Shown here: in pieces, positions 38,999 to 47,974 of the stretch | Layout: every line of letters begins with the position of its first letter | How positions within the stretch are numbered: position 1 is the stretch's first letter | From: Anaerolineae bacterium | GTDB lineage: Bacteria; Chloroflexota; Anaerolineae; UBA4142; SHND01 | NCBI GenBank assembly: GCA_021463195.1 | Contig: JAJTXZ010000009.1 | Coordinates: 36,480 to 100,479 of the forward strand | Length of the DNA: 64,000 nucleotides | Reading direction: 5' to 3' | Notes under the pieces: generated by a model | Seen by the model: the letters and a program-made list of their open reading frames with translations, nothing else | The model's database searches: none | Told to the model about the DNA's origin: nothing | Made by a program: the position numbers and the translations under genes

Positions 38999-39787
38999 TC
39001 AACGAATTTCTACAGCGCCGATACCGCTTTCGATAATAATTTCAATATGGTCTGGTGTTTCCGCGTATCCGTCCGATTGCAAGATGCCCGCGCCGTGTTC
39101 GTGAAAGCGCGTGGTGTCCGCGTCGAGCAAGCCCAAACCGGGCGCGCCGTGAATGGCAACGCGCGCGTCGGGCGGCACGCGCAGCTTTACTGTCGCCGCG
39201 CCCGAATGAATCGCGACGCGCAGCGCGCCGCGCGGTTCGGGTAAAATAATATCCATCGCGCTCGCGCCCGCTTGAATGTCCAATGTCGTTAATTGAATGT
39301 CCGCGCAATCCAAGCGCGCTTGCCCGGCGCCGCCTTCATAGCGCAACGTGAGCGGACATTGTGAATTGACTTGAATGTCCCACTGCGGTTGCTTGGGCAG
39401 AGACCGTTGCGCCCACTGTTCGACCGGCGTTTTTAATTCAACCGCTGCCGCGTCGCCGTCGCGCGAAATTTTTTGGGTGATGCCGCCGACAAATGCGCCG
39501 ATAAATAAAAGGTCGGCGGAGGCGCCGCCGCGCAACGTTAGTTGACCTGTGCCGTGTTTCAACTGGATGGTCGCGCGCGTCGCGTTTTCCAAAGGCGCGG
39601 ATGCGGCGACTGTTTGCCACATCCGGGGCTTGGGGCGCGCGCTCCACAGCAAAAGCGCGCCGCCCAAAATGAGCGCCGCGGCGATAATGAAACTCCACGC
39701 TTGCGCCTCTAGAAATCCCAAAGTTCCCAGCAGCGCCAAACCACCCAGAACGATTAAAAAAATTCCAAAATTCACTCGCCACGTCAT
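38999..39787 (-). CDS. LiaF-like membrane protein with C-terminal adhesin-like domain
   Basis: Protein of 262 residues. Two N-terminal helices ('FGIFLIVLGGLALLGTL' and 'AWSFIIAAALILGGALLLW') are followed by a soluble beta-rich domain: repeated short strands, 'LTLRYEGGAGQARLDCADIQLTTLDIQAGASAMDIILPEP' region being typical of LiaF/toast-rack or DUF4097-like beta-helix proteins. Family members modulate envelope-stress responses, for example LiaF with LiaRS, but no LiaRS pair is here. It is the last of three minus-strand genes after the exosortase and its target, separated from the latter by 144 bp with a hairpin. Confidence 0.75.
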   Translation of the reverse strand: MTWRVNFGIFLIVLGGLALLGTLGFLEAQAWSFIIAAALILGGALLLWSARPKPRMWQTVAASAPLENATRATIQLKHGTGQLTLRGGASADLLFIGAFVGGITQKISRDGDAAAVELKTPVEQWAQRSLPKQPQWDIQVNSQCPLTLRYEGGAGQARLDCADIQLTTLDIQAGASAMDIILPEPRGALRVAIHSGAATVKLRVPPDARVAIHGAPGLGLLDADTTRFHEHGAGILQSDGYAETPDHIEIIIESGIGAVEIR

Positions 39788-39892
39788 TGCATTACCTCGT
39801 TGCGGGGGAGTTTGCCGCGCGCTTGTTCAAGCGAATTCAGCATGGCATTATCATAGCACAATCCGCGTTGATATAGGTTGACCGAGACAAAG

Positions 39893-39926
39893 AACAAGCG
39901 CGCCGCGTACACGCGACGCGCTTGTT
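39893..39926 (-). terminator. GC-rich hairpin after the VIT/VWA gene
   Basis: AACAAGCGCG (39893-39902) pairs with CGCGCTTGTT (39917-39926), and CGCGT (39904-39908) with ACGCG (39911-39915) inside it, giving a long stem with one mismatch. It lies six bases past the stop of the VIT/VWA gene on the minus strand. Confidence 0.65.
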
Positions 39927-39931
39927 TGCGC

Positions 39932-42841
39932 TCATGCCATTTGCGCGCGCGTTCGGCGTTTGCGCCAAAACCAAAATAGCAATCCTCCGCCCAACGCCAT
40001 CAACAGATATTCGTGCGGTTCGGGAACAGCGGTCACATCGAACGGACTTGTTTGCCCCACCTCTTCCACCTCGCGGTCAAAGCGGTCGCTCTGTTTTTCC
40101 AATTCGTCCAAGCGTTTCTGTTGAATCTCGTTCACCAGAACAATCATCGAAGAATAAGGCGAGACAACGCTGTGCTGTTTTGCGAGCGCGTGCAATTCGT
40201 CGAGCGTGTTCAACTGTTCAAGCGACGCGCGCGCGCGTTGAACATTGGTGAGTACCAAGCGGCGGGTGGCGAACGGCGCGAAAATCTCATCCGACTCAAA
40301 TTCCGCGAAACGTTCGCGCGATGAATCGGCGGTGAGTGTGTACCAAAGATAGCCGTCCACAAAATCGGCGATGGTATCACCTGCAATGCCTTCAAAGAGC
40401 GGCCCATGTCGAACCGCATACGCGACCGCGACCCGATTGAGCGCGTCTTGAATCTCTCCAGTCACGCCGCCGCCCGTAGATTGAATTTCTTGCAACGTCG
40501 CGTCGTCATAGCCCAACGGAAATTTTCCGCCAAGATGGATGAACCATAGCGCGGAATTTACGCTTGCAGGTTTGGCATCACTGGCGCCGAGCGCGTAACC
40601 TGTGCCGTCCGTCAAAACGAAAACGGCATCATATTTTTCCGCGCCGCGCAGATTACTGAATTGCTGTAACAGTTCGGCGGGATTTTGTCCGCCCGAATAT
40701 GTGAGCGCGCTTGGATTCAATTCATGGATTGAAACGCGCGTCGCGTTTTCGCCGCGATATTTTGGCGCGGTGAGATACACATCAACGAGATTGCCGCGTT
40801 CGGAAATTGTTTTGAATTGCGCGAGCGCGTTTTGCACGTCCGACGCGAGCGGCTGCATACTGCGCGAACGGTCAACGACAACGGCGAGCCGCAAATTCTT
40901 TGGCAGTTGCGGCATTGCGGCAGCGGGAAAGGGCTGCGCCACAACGGATTGTCCATCGTCGAAATCAAAGCGATGCGTTGTCGGTGTGATGGGCGCAGTC
41001 GCGTTCAATGCGGTCGGCAGCCACGCGTCGTCATTCGTTGTAAAGGTTTGCCCATTCGCCGTGCGCGTTGTTTTTTCATCCCAATACACATTTCGTTTTT
41101 CCGCGAGATACGGCAGCGTCCAACTATTTTGATTCGCCATCACGCGCCACGTCAACCACAAATGCAGCGGCGGACCCTGCTGCGCAAATGAAGCGCGATA
41201 CCCAAATTCAGAGCGCGCTTCATAGCCGAGCGTTTTGGGTTCAATCGGAAAGACGCGCACGCGATATTGACGCGGACCGATTTGTTCCACCAGCGCGGGG
41301 TCAACGTTGACGCGCACTTGTTCGCGATACACCTGTTGCGCGGCGCCGCGCGGTGAAACGCGATATGCAAAACGTTCGTCGCGATTTTCCGAATTGCCGA
41401 GCCACACGCCTGTAATCACCGCCGATTCGGGCAGCGTGATGTAATACACCACCTCTTGGCGCGTGCCCGATTCGTTTTGATATTCTTCGTGCAATTCAAA
41501 ATCCGCCCAATCGCCGTGTTCGGTAAAAGTGATTTCTTGTTTATTGAGATGCACCTCGCGGTCTGCCGCGTCTTGAATGCGCTGCTGCGCGCCCATCGCG
41601 TCCCACGTCGAACCGAGCGAATTTAAAACCGTCGCGCGTTCGCCGTCAAAAATCGTTTCGTCAAAATAATTTTCGTACAGCTCTGCCGCTTTGCTTGATT
41701 CACGGAACAGCGCGCCGTCATTCCCGCGCGCGTTTACGACGGGTTCGCCCGTTGGTTTGTACAACAATGGCGATGCAACGATTTCGTATGCGCGTTCGAC
41801 GCCGACAAAATTTTCTTGCGGCAAATCGAACGCGCTGTGATACATTTCGCGGATATGCTGCACTTCGCCGACGGAACTGATGTAACGCTGCGGCGCAAGA
41901 TACGCGTTCAGCAAGCCCGCGCGAAGCGTTTCTTCCTGCGCGGCGAGGCGCTGCGCGTGCGCGGCATCGGGCGCGGCGGTTTCGAGCAGCGCAAACGCCG
42001 TGTTTTGCGGTTGTTGATTCAAAAAGAAAAAGAGGAACACGCACACGCCGGCGGTGGCAGTGGCGAGAATTGCCGCGCGCGCTTTGCCAAAACGCGCAAT
42101 GTATTTTTCAACCGCGCGCCACCAGCGCGTCAAAACGAGAATTGGCACGACGAGGGGTATCAACACAAACAGCGTTGCGCTGAACATGAATGTCAACACG
42201 CCAAAGAACATGAACGGAATCCACGCGAGATTGCGCGGAAAGTCCGCGAACATGGAAATTAGTCCACGCACGAAATCGCCGAGATGCGTCAGCCATTCAA
42301 TCAAGCCGCGAATCAAAAAACCCGCGACAGGAAGGGCATAGAACGCGAGCCAGATGCTGGCGTACAACATGACGAGCGCAAAGAGCGTCAAACCCAACAC
42401 GCGCAAATGCGTGAGCAGCGCGCCGCGTTCGGAAATTTTCTTGTCGAGCAAATCCCACACGAACGTCAACATGCCCAACGCCGCGACGATCATCACGAAC
42501 AAGAGCGTCGTGTTCAATTCGCGGATGACAAAGATGCGAATTGCCACCAAGAGCATCAACGGCCCCTCGACCGCGTAACCGAGCGCGAACAATTTGCGCG
42601 GTTCGCGGCGCAAAAGCGTGATGCCCAAAATGACGGCGACGATGGGAATGAGAATGAGCAAGAGCGCGTTCGCCGCGAACGAAAGAGGAATGATGTTCGC
42701 TTGGGTCGCGAGTACAAGTTCGGGCAGCATGAGCGGCGCAAAGCCGAGCAGCATGAACGCGAGAAAAATGAGATTCCACGTCCAAAACAAACCGTAACAC
42801 AACACGTCAACGGTTGTGCCGTTCCAAAGTATCTTTTTCAT
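39932..42841 (-). CDS. PEP-CTERM integral membrane protein with VIT and VWA-like domains
   Basis: Membrane protein of 969 residues. Residues 10-310 hold about eight helices; a soluble region follows with a vault/inter-alpha-trypsin-like domain ('ITFTEHGDWADFELHEEYQNESG...') around 440-560 and a VWA-like domain with the metal site 'VVVDRSRSM' (DxSxS) near 670. The C-terminus is a sorting signal: 'VPEPHEYLLMALGGGLLFWFW' then 'RKRRTR', i.e. PEP-like motif, helix and basic tail, the substrate signal of exosortases. I used the ATG at 42841; the longer frame overlaps the exosortase gene. This matches a known family (TIGR02921) encoded beside its exosortase. Role unknown. Confidence 0.9.
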   Translation of the reverse strand: MKKILWNGTTVDVLCYGLFWTWNLIFLAFMLLGFAPLMLPELVLATQANIIPLSFAANALLLILIPIVAVILGITLLRREPRKLFALGYAVEGPLMLLVAIRIFVIRELNTTLLFVMIVAALGMLTFVWDLLDKKISERGALLTHLRVLGLTLFALVMLYASIWLAFYALPVAGFLIRGLIEWLTHLGDFVRGLISMFADFPRNLAWIPFMFFGVLTFMFSATLFVLIPLVVPILVLTRWWRAVEKYIARFGKARAAILATATAGVCVFLFFFLNQQPQNTAFALLETAAPDAAHAQRLAAQEETLRAGLLNAYLAPQRYISSVGEVQHIREMYHSAFDLPQENFVGVERAYEIVASPLLYKPTGEPVVNARGNDGALFRESSKAAELYENYFDETIFDGERATVLNSLGSTWDAMGAQQRIQDAADREVHLNKQEITFTEHGDWADFELHEEYQNESGTRQEVVYYITLPESAVITGVWLGNSENRDERFAYRVSPRGAAQQVYREQVRVNVDPALVEQIGPRQYRVRVFPIEPKTLGYEARSEFGYRASFAQQGPPLHLWLTWRVMANQNSWTLPYLAEKRNVYWDEKTTRTANGQTFTTNDDAWLPTALNATAPITPTTHRFDFDDGQSVVAQPFPAAAMPQLPKNLRLAVVVDRSRSMQPLASDVQNALAQFKTISERGNLVDVYLTAPKYRGENATRVSIHELNPSALTYSGGQNPAELLQQFSNLRGAEKYDAVFVLTDGTGYALGASDAKPASVNSALWFIHLGGKFPLGYDDATLQEIQSTGGGVTGEIQDALNRVAVAYAVRHGPLFEGIAGDTIADFVDGYLWYTLTADSSRERFAEFESDEIFAPFATRRLVLTNVQRARASLEQLNTLDELHALAKQHSVVSPYSSMIVLVNEIQQKRLDELEKQSDRFDREVEEVGQTSPFDVTAVPEPHEYLLMALGGGLLFWFWRKRRTRAQMA

Positions 42842-42875
42842 ATCTTGCCTCTTTTCGCTTTGCAAACGTGCCTGT

Positions 42876-44387
42876 TCAATTCGACAACTGTCGCGCCACC
42901 GCAGCGCGCAGCGCGCGATAAAACGAAATTGCGCGCGCGTCATTCGCGTCGAGCGGCTGGTCAAAGAGAATCGAAACCAACACCCAGCGCTCGGCCGGCG
43001 CGACGGTATCCGCCCACATACGCGCGCCGTAATCGTCTGTGATGCGCGTGGCAGATTGAAACCAATACGTGGCGTTGAGGCGCGCGGCGCTTTTGGGATC
43101 GCGGAGCGTCACCGCGCGCGCGGAAAAATTTTCCGCGACGAGCTGCGCGTGCGATTCGTCGGTCGTCAAACCATACACTTGAAAACAACGCTCGGGATAA
43201 TGGTGCGCGCGCCAGGTGCGGCTCGGCACGAGAATCATCGAACCCGTAAGGCCTTGCCATTGAAAACGCAAACGCGTCGCGGATTCCGCGCCATCGCGCG
43301 TGAGCCAAGCGCGTTCGTCGGGTTTGAGCGGCAGGGCGGTGGTTTGCAGCGCGGCGGGCAAATTCCATTGCGGCTCGTTGCGCTGCAATCCGGTGTGCGG
43401 GCGCGGCGCGTACAAAATTCCCATGCCAAGAATGCTTGTCAATAATAATGGCGCAAGCCAATACCGCGACGCAGGCGCGCTATCCGTTGGCGCGGCAAAA
43501 TGCGTCGGCGCAACGCGCGCGATGCGCAACAGCGCCACCGCCGCCGCGCTTGCGCCGCCAAAACCTAGTATTCCCAGCGGCACGTGTAGCATCTGCGCCA
43601 ATATTGGTAAATTCAAAACCTGCGCGCTGACGACGAGCGCGGCGACGCGCAAGAGATTTGACGCAAACAACAACGCGGCAAAAATCAACGCGATCAGCAG
43701 CCAGCGCATGTTGACGACGCGCCGATCGAGCCAGGTCGCCGCGAGCAAAAACAGCGCGCCCGTCCACAAACTTTTAACGCCGCTGCACGGCGAATCAATT
43801 TGCGCGACGCCATTTTCCAAAATTAGAATCGTGTCTGTGCCGGTGGAGGCGATACCTAAACCCGCAAACGCTTGACGCACGATTTCGGCGGTGGCAACGC
43901 GCATCGGAAAACCGAGAAACGTTTGCATATGTTCGGCGAACGGCAAGACGCCAATTAATAACAGCGCAGCGGGCAAACCTTGACGCCAACCGGACGGCGT
44001 GAGATACAAACCGAGCAAGCCATAACTTGCTACGCCAAATAAAATGGCGGACAAAGTATTGATGTCGAGGAAACGTTCGGCGGCGAGATACGCGAGCGAC
44101 GCGCCGCCCGCAAGCAAAAAGGGCAGCGGATAGAAACGCGGCGTCGCGTGAAAGCGCAAACGCCATTGTCCCGCGTGAATTTGTCGCGCAATCAGCGCGA
44201 CGACGCCGAGCAGCAGCAACTGATTCAGGCGAAAATCTTCGCGCGCTGCCAGCGCGCCCAAATATTCAAACATGGCGCGGTACAGCCATAGCCACGCCGC
44301 GACGATGGCAAGCGCAAAGAATAGGGTCATTGCGCGCGCGGGATTTTTAACCGCGCGTGCAATGTAAAAGTTGCGGGAAAAAAACAT
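42876..44387 (-). CDS. Exosortase with C-terminal EpsI-like domain
   Basis: Membrane-embedded cysteine transpeptidase/protease of 503 residues that would cleave the PEP-CTERM signal of its target. About ten helices span residues 20-330. The catalytic triad is visible: Cys201 in 'IDSPCSGVKSL', Arg247 in 'ASNLLRVAAL' and His268 in 'MLHVPLGILGFG'. Residues 330-503 form an EpsI-like extracytoplasmic domain ('HHYPERCFQVYGL...'). The long form next to a single VIT/VWA target resembles the exosortase O type, which I name tentatively. It lies 34 bp upstream of the target gene, so the pair is an operon. Confidence 0.9.
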   Translation of the reverse strand: MFFSRNFYIARAVKNPARAMTLFFALAIVAAWLWLYRAMFEYLGALAAREDFRLNQLLLLGVVALIARQIHAGQWRLRFHATPRFYPLPFLLAGGASLAYLAAERFLDINTLSAILFGVASYGLLGLYLTPSGWRQGLPAALLLIGVLPFAEHMQTFLGFPMRVATAEIVRQAFAGLGIASTGTDTILILENGVAQIDSPCSGVKSLWTGALFLLAATWLDRRVVNMRWLLIALIFAALLFASNLLRVAALVVSAQVLNLPILAQMLHVPLGILGFGGASAAAVALLRIARVAPTHFAAPTDSAPASRYWLAPLLLTSILGMGILYAPRPHTGLQRNEPQWNLPAALQTTALPLKPDERAWLTRDGAESATRLRFQWQGLTGSMILVPSRTWRAHHYPERCFQVYGLTTDESHAQLVAENFSARAVTLRDPKSAARLNATYWFQSATRITDDYGARMWADTVAPAERWVLVSILFDQPLDANDARAISFYRALRAAVARQLSN

Positions 44388-44693
44388 AGTTTGTGTAATT
44401 CGCGCTCATAGGACGCTTGGGCGGACGGTTTGGTTTCATTGACCATAACATGGGATGGCGGCGGTGTCACGCACACGGGCGCTTGCAATGTGTGTCACGG
44501 GGCGCGGCCGCAGAGATGTTTTGCGTTTTTGCGGACGCGAAAATGCTTCGGGACAGGTTTGCGAACCGCGCTTGTTGCGATGCATTTTATCGCTGTAATC
44601 TTCTCCACCCAGGGGATTGCTTTGGCCCTCGCAATGACAAATTCCAGACCCTAAGGGTTTTCGAGATGTGAGTAATCACCAGAGTGGCGCGCG
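44388..44693. other. Spacer without a supported gene
   Basis: The 306 bp between the divergent exosortase and HprK-like genes show no coding frame I trust. An open frame from 44430 contains CNVCHG (a heme-type CxxCH) but has no signal peptide or family support. The second half carries words such as CCCAGGGGATTGCTTTGGCC and CTCGCAATGACA that look like a dispersed repeat remnant, and a CCCTAAGGG palindrome at 44649-44657. Confidence 0.5.
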
Positions 44694-44722
44694 TTGACAA
44701 AGCGGCATATGTTTTCTATACT
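44694..44722 (+). promoter_or_regulatory. Consensus sigma70-type promoter of the HprK-like gene
   Basis: TTGACA at 44694-44699, 17-bp spacer, TATACT at 44717-44722. Transcription would start near 44730, before the ATG at 44751, which is why I reject the longer frames starting at 44694 or 44709. Confidence 0.8.
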
Positions 44723-44750
44723 CGCGGCGAAAATTCTCTGTGGCGGATTT

Positions 44751-45611
44751 ATGCAAAAACGACAAACCTTTTTATTCCCCGGGCCGGACCCGGCGTTGGA
44801 AAAATTAGCGCGCTTGAACTGGGACGCGCAGCTCGCGCTTTCGTTGTACGGCGCGCGCATTGGCGTGCAAAGCAACTGTGTCGAGGGCGTGAACGCGCTG
44901 ATGGAATCGTTTCCGCCGGCATGGCGCCCATATCGCGGCGCGCGCGTAGATTATGTTTTTTCATTGCGTCTTGCGCCGCCGACGCGTTCGGGGCGGAAAT
45001 CATTTCACACGTTGTACGGAAACGGCGAGCAGCTGTTTCGTTCGCGCGACGTGGCGCAGTTGGCGATTATTTTTGAACACAAAATGCAGTTGGAATTGGC
45101 GCAAGCGGCGCGCGGTAAAATCTTTATCCATGCGGGCGTGGTGGGTTGGCGCGGGCGCGCGATTGTGATACCGGGGCGCACGTACACGGGCAAAAGCACG
45201 CTCGTGCGCGAATTGGTGCGCGCCGGCGCCGTGTATTATTCCGACGAATACGCCGCGCTCGACAAGCGGGGCTATGTCTATCCGTTCGCGCGTCCACTGG
45301 CATTGCGCGACGATAAAAACATCAATCGAAAATTATTGTTCCGTGACTTGGGCGGCGCGGTTGGCAAAAAACCGCTTCCGGTGGGCGCGATTCTGGTGAC
45401 GAAATATCGCGCGGGCGCGAAATGGCGCCCGCAAGTTTTGACGCCGGGCATCGGCGCGCTCGCGCTGCTGTCAAATTGCATTACGGCGCGTTCGGGCGAC
45501 CCGCGCATGTTAGAAACGCTGACGCGCACGGCGCGCAATGCGACGATTTGGAAAAGCGCGCGCGGCGAAGCGCGTGAATTAGCGGAACATTTACTCACGG
45601 CGCTCGCGTGA
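44751..45611 (+). CDS. HPr kinase-like P-loop protein
   Basis: Cytoplasmic protein of 286 residues resembling the C-terminal catalytic domain of HPr kinase/phosphorylase. Walker A is 'IPGRTYTGKSTLVREL' near residue 140, preceded by 'IFIHAGVVGWRGRAIVI' and followed by 'AVYYSDEYAALDKRGYVYPFA', where HprK has a metal-binding Asp. No HPr or PTS genes are nearby. HprK-related kinases of unknown role occur in exosortase and peptide-modification loci, which suits the neighbouring exosortase operon and the later peptide cluster. A consensus promoter precedes it. Confidence 0.75.
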   Translation: MQKRQTFLFPGPDPALEKLARLNWDAQLALSLYGARIGVQSNCVEGVNALMESFPPAWRPYRGARVDYVFSLRLAPPTRSGRKSFHTLYGNGEQLFRSRDVAQLAIIFEHKMQLELAQAARGKIFIHAGVVGWRGRAIVIPGRTYTGKSTLVRELVRAGAVYYSDEYAALDKRGYVYPFARPLALRDDKNINRKLLFRDLGGAVGKKPLPVGAILVTKYRAGAKWRPQVLTPGIGALALLSNCITARSGDPRMLETLTRTARNATIWKSARGEARELAEHLLTALA

Positions 45612-45648
45612 GCGCGCGGCGGATTTTATGAATTTGTCGCACTGACGG

Positions 45649-45654
45649 TATAAT
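45649..45654 (+). promoter_or_regulatory. TATAAT -10 box with start codon at the predicted transcript start
   Basis: TATAAT at 45649-45654; the ATG at 45662 lies eight bases downstream, where transcription would begin, implying a leaderless or nearly leaderless mRNA. The -35 region (TTATGA) is weak. Confidence 0.5.
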
Positions 45655-45661
45655 CCTCTTA

Positions 45662-47305
45662 ATGTCTTTTGCTCGCGCGTCAGAAGAAAGCGCCTTGACG
45701 CCTGTCTCCTCGACATCGGTTTTGACTCATTTAGCGCCTGCGGCGGAATCCGGCTCGCAGGCGCTTCTTTTGACGCGTGTTTGGCGCATGGACGCGCGTT
45801 GGCTTGGCGGCATCGCGTTATTGTACGCGACGCTGAGCGTAGCGACGGCGCTAACATTGCACGCCTACTTTGCGCGCACGTGGGATGTGGTGACCTTTGT
45901 GGGCGCGGGCAAAATCGCGGGTTCGCTCGATTGGGTGAATTTGTACGCGCAATCGCGCGTGGACAATTATTGGCCCTATGCCTATCCGCCGTTGCACGCG
46001 TTCATCGTCGCGCCGTTTATGTCGTTGAGCGGATTTTTGCCGGAATGGCTCATGGCGCGCGTGCCGCCGTTGTTGTTTGACCTCGCGCTAGGAGTGTTGT
46101 TGTACGTTATCGTCATGCAAAAGACGCGCGCGCGAAACTTGGCGCGCGCGGCGATGGCGGTGTGGCTGCTCAATCCGGTGACGTGGTACGATACGACGGC
46201 GCAAGGGCATTTTGAAGCGGAATGGTTATTTTTTGTCGCGCTCGCGTATTTTTTGTTTGAACGCCAACGCGGTTGGATTGTGCCGACGCTGGCATTGGCG
46301 GTCGGTTTTTTATTCAAGCAAAACGCGATTTTATTTGCGCTGCCGTTGTGGGCGCTGCTGTTTTTCGAGCGCGAGAAAACGATGCCGCGACGCGTGGCAA
46401 CGATCTTGGGTTCGTTCGCCGTCTTTGCGCTGCTGATTGCGCTGATCTCGCTGCCCTTTATGTTGCGCTCGAACGATTATTGGTTCATGAACGTCCAGTA
46501 TGTATCCGCTGTGCCGCTGCAAACGCAATCGTGGCTCGTGGGGCTCGCGGGAATTTTTACGCCCGACAATTTATTTTTGCGCGCGTCGAGCGGGTTGACG
46601 TTTCTGGCGGCAGCCGCGATCGCGCTTTTCGGCGCGCGGCGCGGCATGAATCTTTGGGTGATGGGTTTGCTGCTCGCGCTGGCATTTTTTCTCTTGTCGA
46701 AAAAAGCGGTTGGCTATTATTACGCGATGCTGACGCCGTTCGCGTTGGTGACGCTGCTGCCATTACAACGCGCGCGCGCGCTGACGTTAATCGTCGTCGC
46801 GACCGCGTTTATTTTTGTCGCGCCCTATTTCGCGTCGTGGGCCAAGCCGACGCATTGGGGCTGGTACGCGCTGCTCGGCGTCGTCAACAGCGCGCTCTGG
46901 TTGGGTTTATTCCTTTGGCTGTGGCGCAATTATGCCGCGCCGGCGCAAGCCGCGCCGTCAACGCGCGTAACCGTGTTTGTTTCCGCCGCGCTATTTTTCG
47001 CGGTGTGCGCGGCGGCATTGGTTCAACCGCTGGTTGCCAGTTCGACCAGCCCCATTCGCGCGCCGCTCATTGCTCCCGGCGGCGAGATGCAAACGCTGAC
47101 CGCGTTTTTTGTTTTTGCGCTTTTGGTTAGCGCAGGCAGCTTTGCCGCGCGCGCTTTATCGCGCGCCATCGCGCGCGCGCCGGCCCTCTCATTCGGCGCC
47201 TATACAGTCGTGATATTATTGGCTCCGCTCTATTTTTTGACCTTTGCGATGACCAAAGAGGCGACAGCGGGATTTGAATTATTGCTGAAACTCATTGAAA
47301 CGTAA
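45662..47305 (+). CDS. Polytopic membrane glycosyltransferase-like protein (GT-C fold)
   Basis: Membrane protein of 547 residues with about twelve helices. The first outer loop carries 'HAYFARTWDVVTFVGAGKIAGSLDWVNLYAQSRVDNYWPYAYPPLH', the type of loop with an Asp that binds lipid-linked sugar donors in GT87/GT39 enzymes. 'WLLNPVTWYDTTAQGHFEAEW' is a second conserved loop. It starts the glycan locus that runs to 57085. The N-terminal 40 residues are polar and unlike the rest. Donor and acceptor are unknown; polyprenyl-phosphate-linked sugars are likely because the locus also codes for a DPM1-like GT2. Confidence 0.8.
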   Translation: MSFARASEESALTPVSSTSVLTHLAPAAESGSQALLLTRVWRMDARWLGGIALLYATLSVATALTLHAYFARTWDVVTFVGAGKIAGSLDWVNLYAQSRVDNYWPYAYPPLHAFIVAPFMSLSGFLPEWLMARVPPLLFDLALGVLLYVIVMQKTRARNLARAAMAVWLLNPVTWYDTTAQGHFEAEWLFFVALAYFLFERQRGWIVPTLALAVGFLFKQNAILFALPLWALLFFEREKTMPRRVATILGSFAVFALLIALISLPFMLRSNDYWFMNVQYVSAVPLQTQSWLVGLAGIFTPDNLFLRASSGLTFLAAAAIALFGARRGMNLWVMGLLLALAFFLLSKKAVGYYYAMLTPFALVTLLPLQRARALTLIVVATAFIFVAPYFASWAKPTHWGWYALLGVVNSALWLGLFLWLWRNYAAPAQAAPSTRVTVFVSAALFFAVCAAALVQPLVASSTSPIRAPLIAPGGEMQTLTAFFVFALLVSAGSFAARALSRAIARAPALSFGAYTVVILLAPLYFLTFAMTKEATAGFELLLKLIET

Positions 47306-47328
47306 CAAGCGCATATTCAAAAAATGGC

Positions 47329-47964
47329 GTGAAAAAATTTCTAGCTAAATGGATTCTCGCAAATGGGTTTGGCGCGGCTGTTGGTTGGGCGTTGGGTGAA
47401 CGTATTGCCGCGGCGCTGGGCGCTTTTAATCCTTTGATTGGATTCACATGCGGGATTTTGGTCTTTCGGGGCATTATGTATTTCGCGCAAAAACGCGCGT
47501 TGGGGTTGTACGGCGCGATTCCTGAAATCGCGCGTTTTTGGCGCATCCTGCGGTTGGCTCTGGAAATCTTTACGATGCTTTTGGTAGAAGGATTTCTTGC
47601 CGCCAGCGCCACTCCTAACTGGGGAATGGTCGGCGCGATTTACTTTTTTATCTCGGACAGTCTGGTGTGGTTACTGTTCGGATTGGCTATGAGTGTTTTT
47701 CGGCGCGGCGGCGGACCCTTGCGATTTTTGCTTGCGATCATTGTGGGCGTTTTTGGAACGTTAGGTTCAAGTTGGTTGCTCGCTGCAATTATTACCGCCG
47801 CGTTGGAAGCGCAGAAATTTATCGCGGGTTCGCTCGGGTGGGCTGTGGCGGGCTTGTTGGTAGGCAGTTTTACCGGGTTGTTGTCGGGCATCGCGATTCT
47901 CTTGAGCTTGCGCGGTTTGCGCCGAGATTATGCCGCCGCGCGCGCCAATAAAGCAAAAACCTAA
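47329..47964 (+). CDS. Small polytopic membrane protein of unknown function
   Basis: Protein of 211 residues with about five hydrophobic segments; starts at GTG 47329 ('KKFLAKWILANGFGAAVGWALGERIA'). Many Gly and Ala residues pack along the helices. The last part 'SLRGLRRDYAAARANKAKT' is basic and cytoplasmic. I do not recognise the family. It lies 23 bp after the GT-C gene and 10 bp before the GT2 gene, so it is probably part of the same operon and might assist membrane placement of the glycan machinery. Confidence 0.75.
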   Translation: MKKFLAKWILANGFGAAVGWALGERIAAALGAFNPLIGFTCGILVFRGIMYFAQKRALGLYGAIPEIARFWRILRLALEIFTMLLVEGFLAASATPNWGMVGAIYFFISDSLVWLLFGLAMSVFRRGGGPLRFLLAIIVGVFGTLGSSWLLAAIITAALEAQKFIAGSLGWAVAGLLVGSFTGLLSGIAILLSLRGLRRDYAAARANKAKT

Positions 47965-47974
47965 ACATAGAGTT

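Noticed and set aside
44430..44654. Open frame with a CNVCHG heme-type motif
   Set aside because: No signal peptide, no further family features, weak codon bias and repeat-like sequence in the second half; likely chance.
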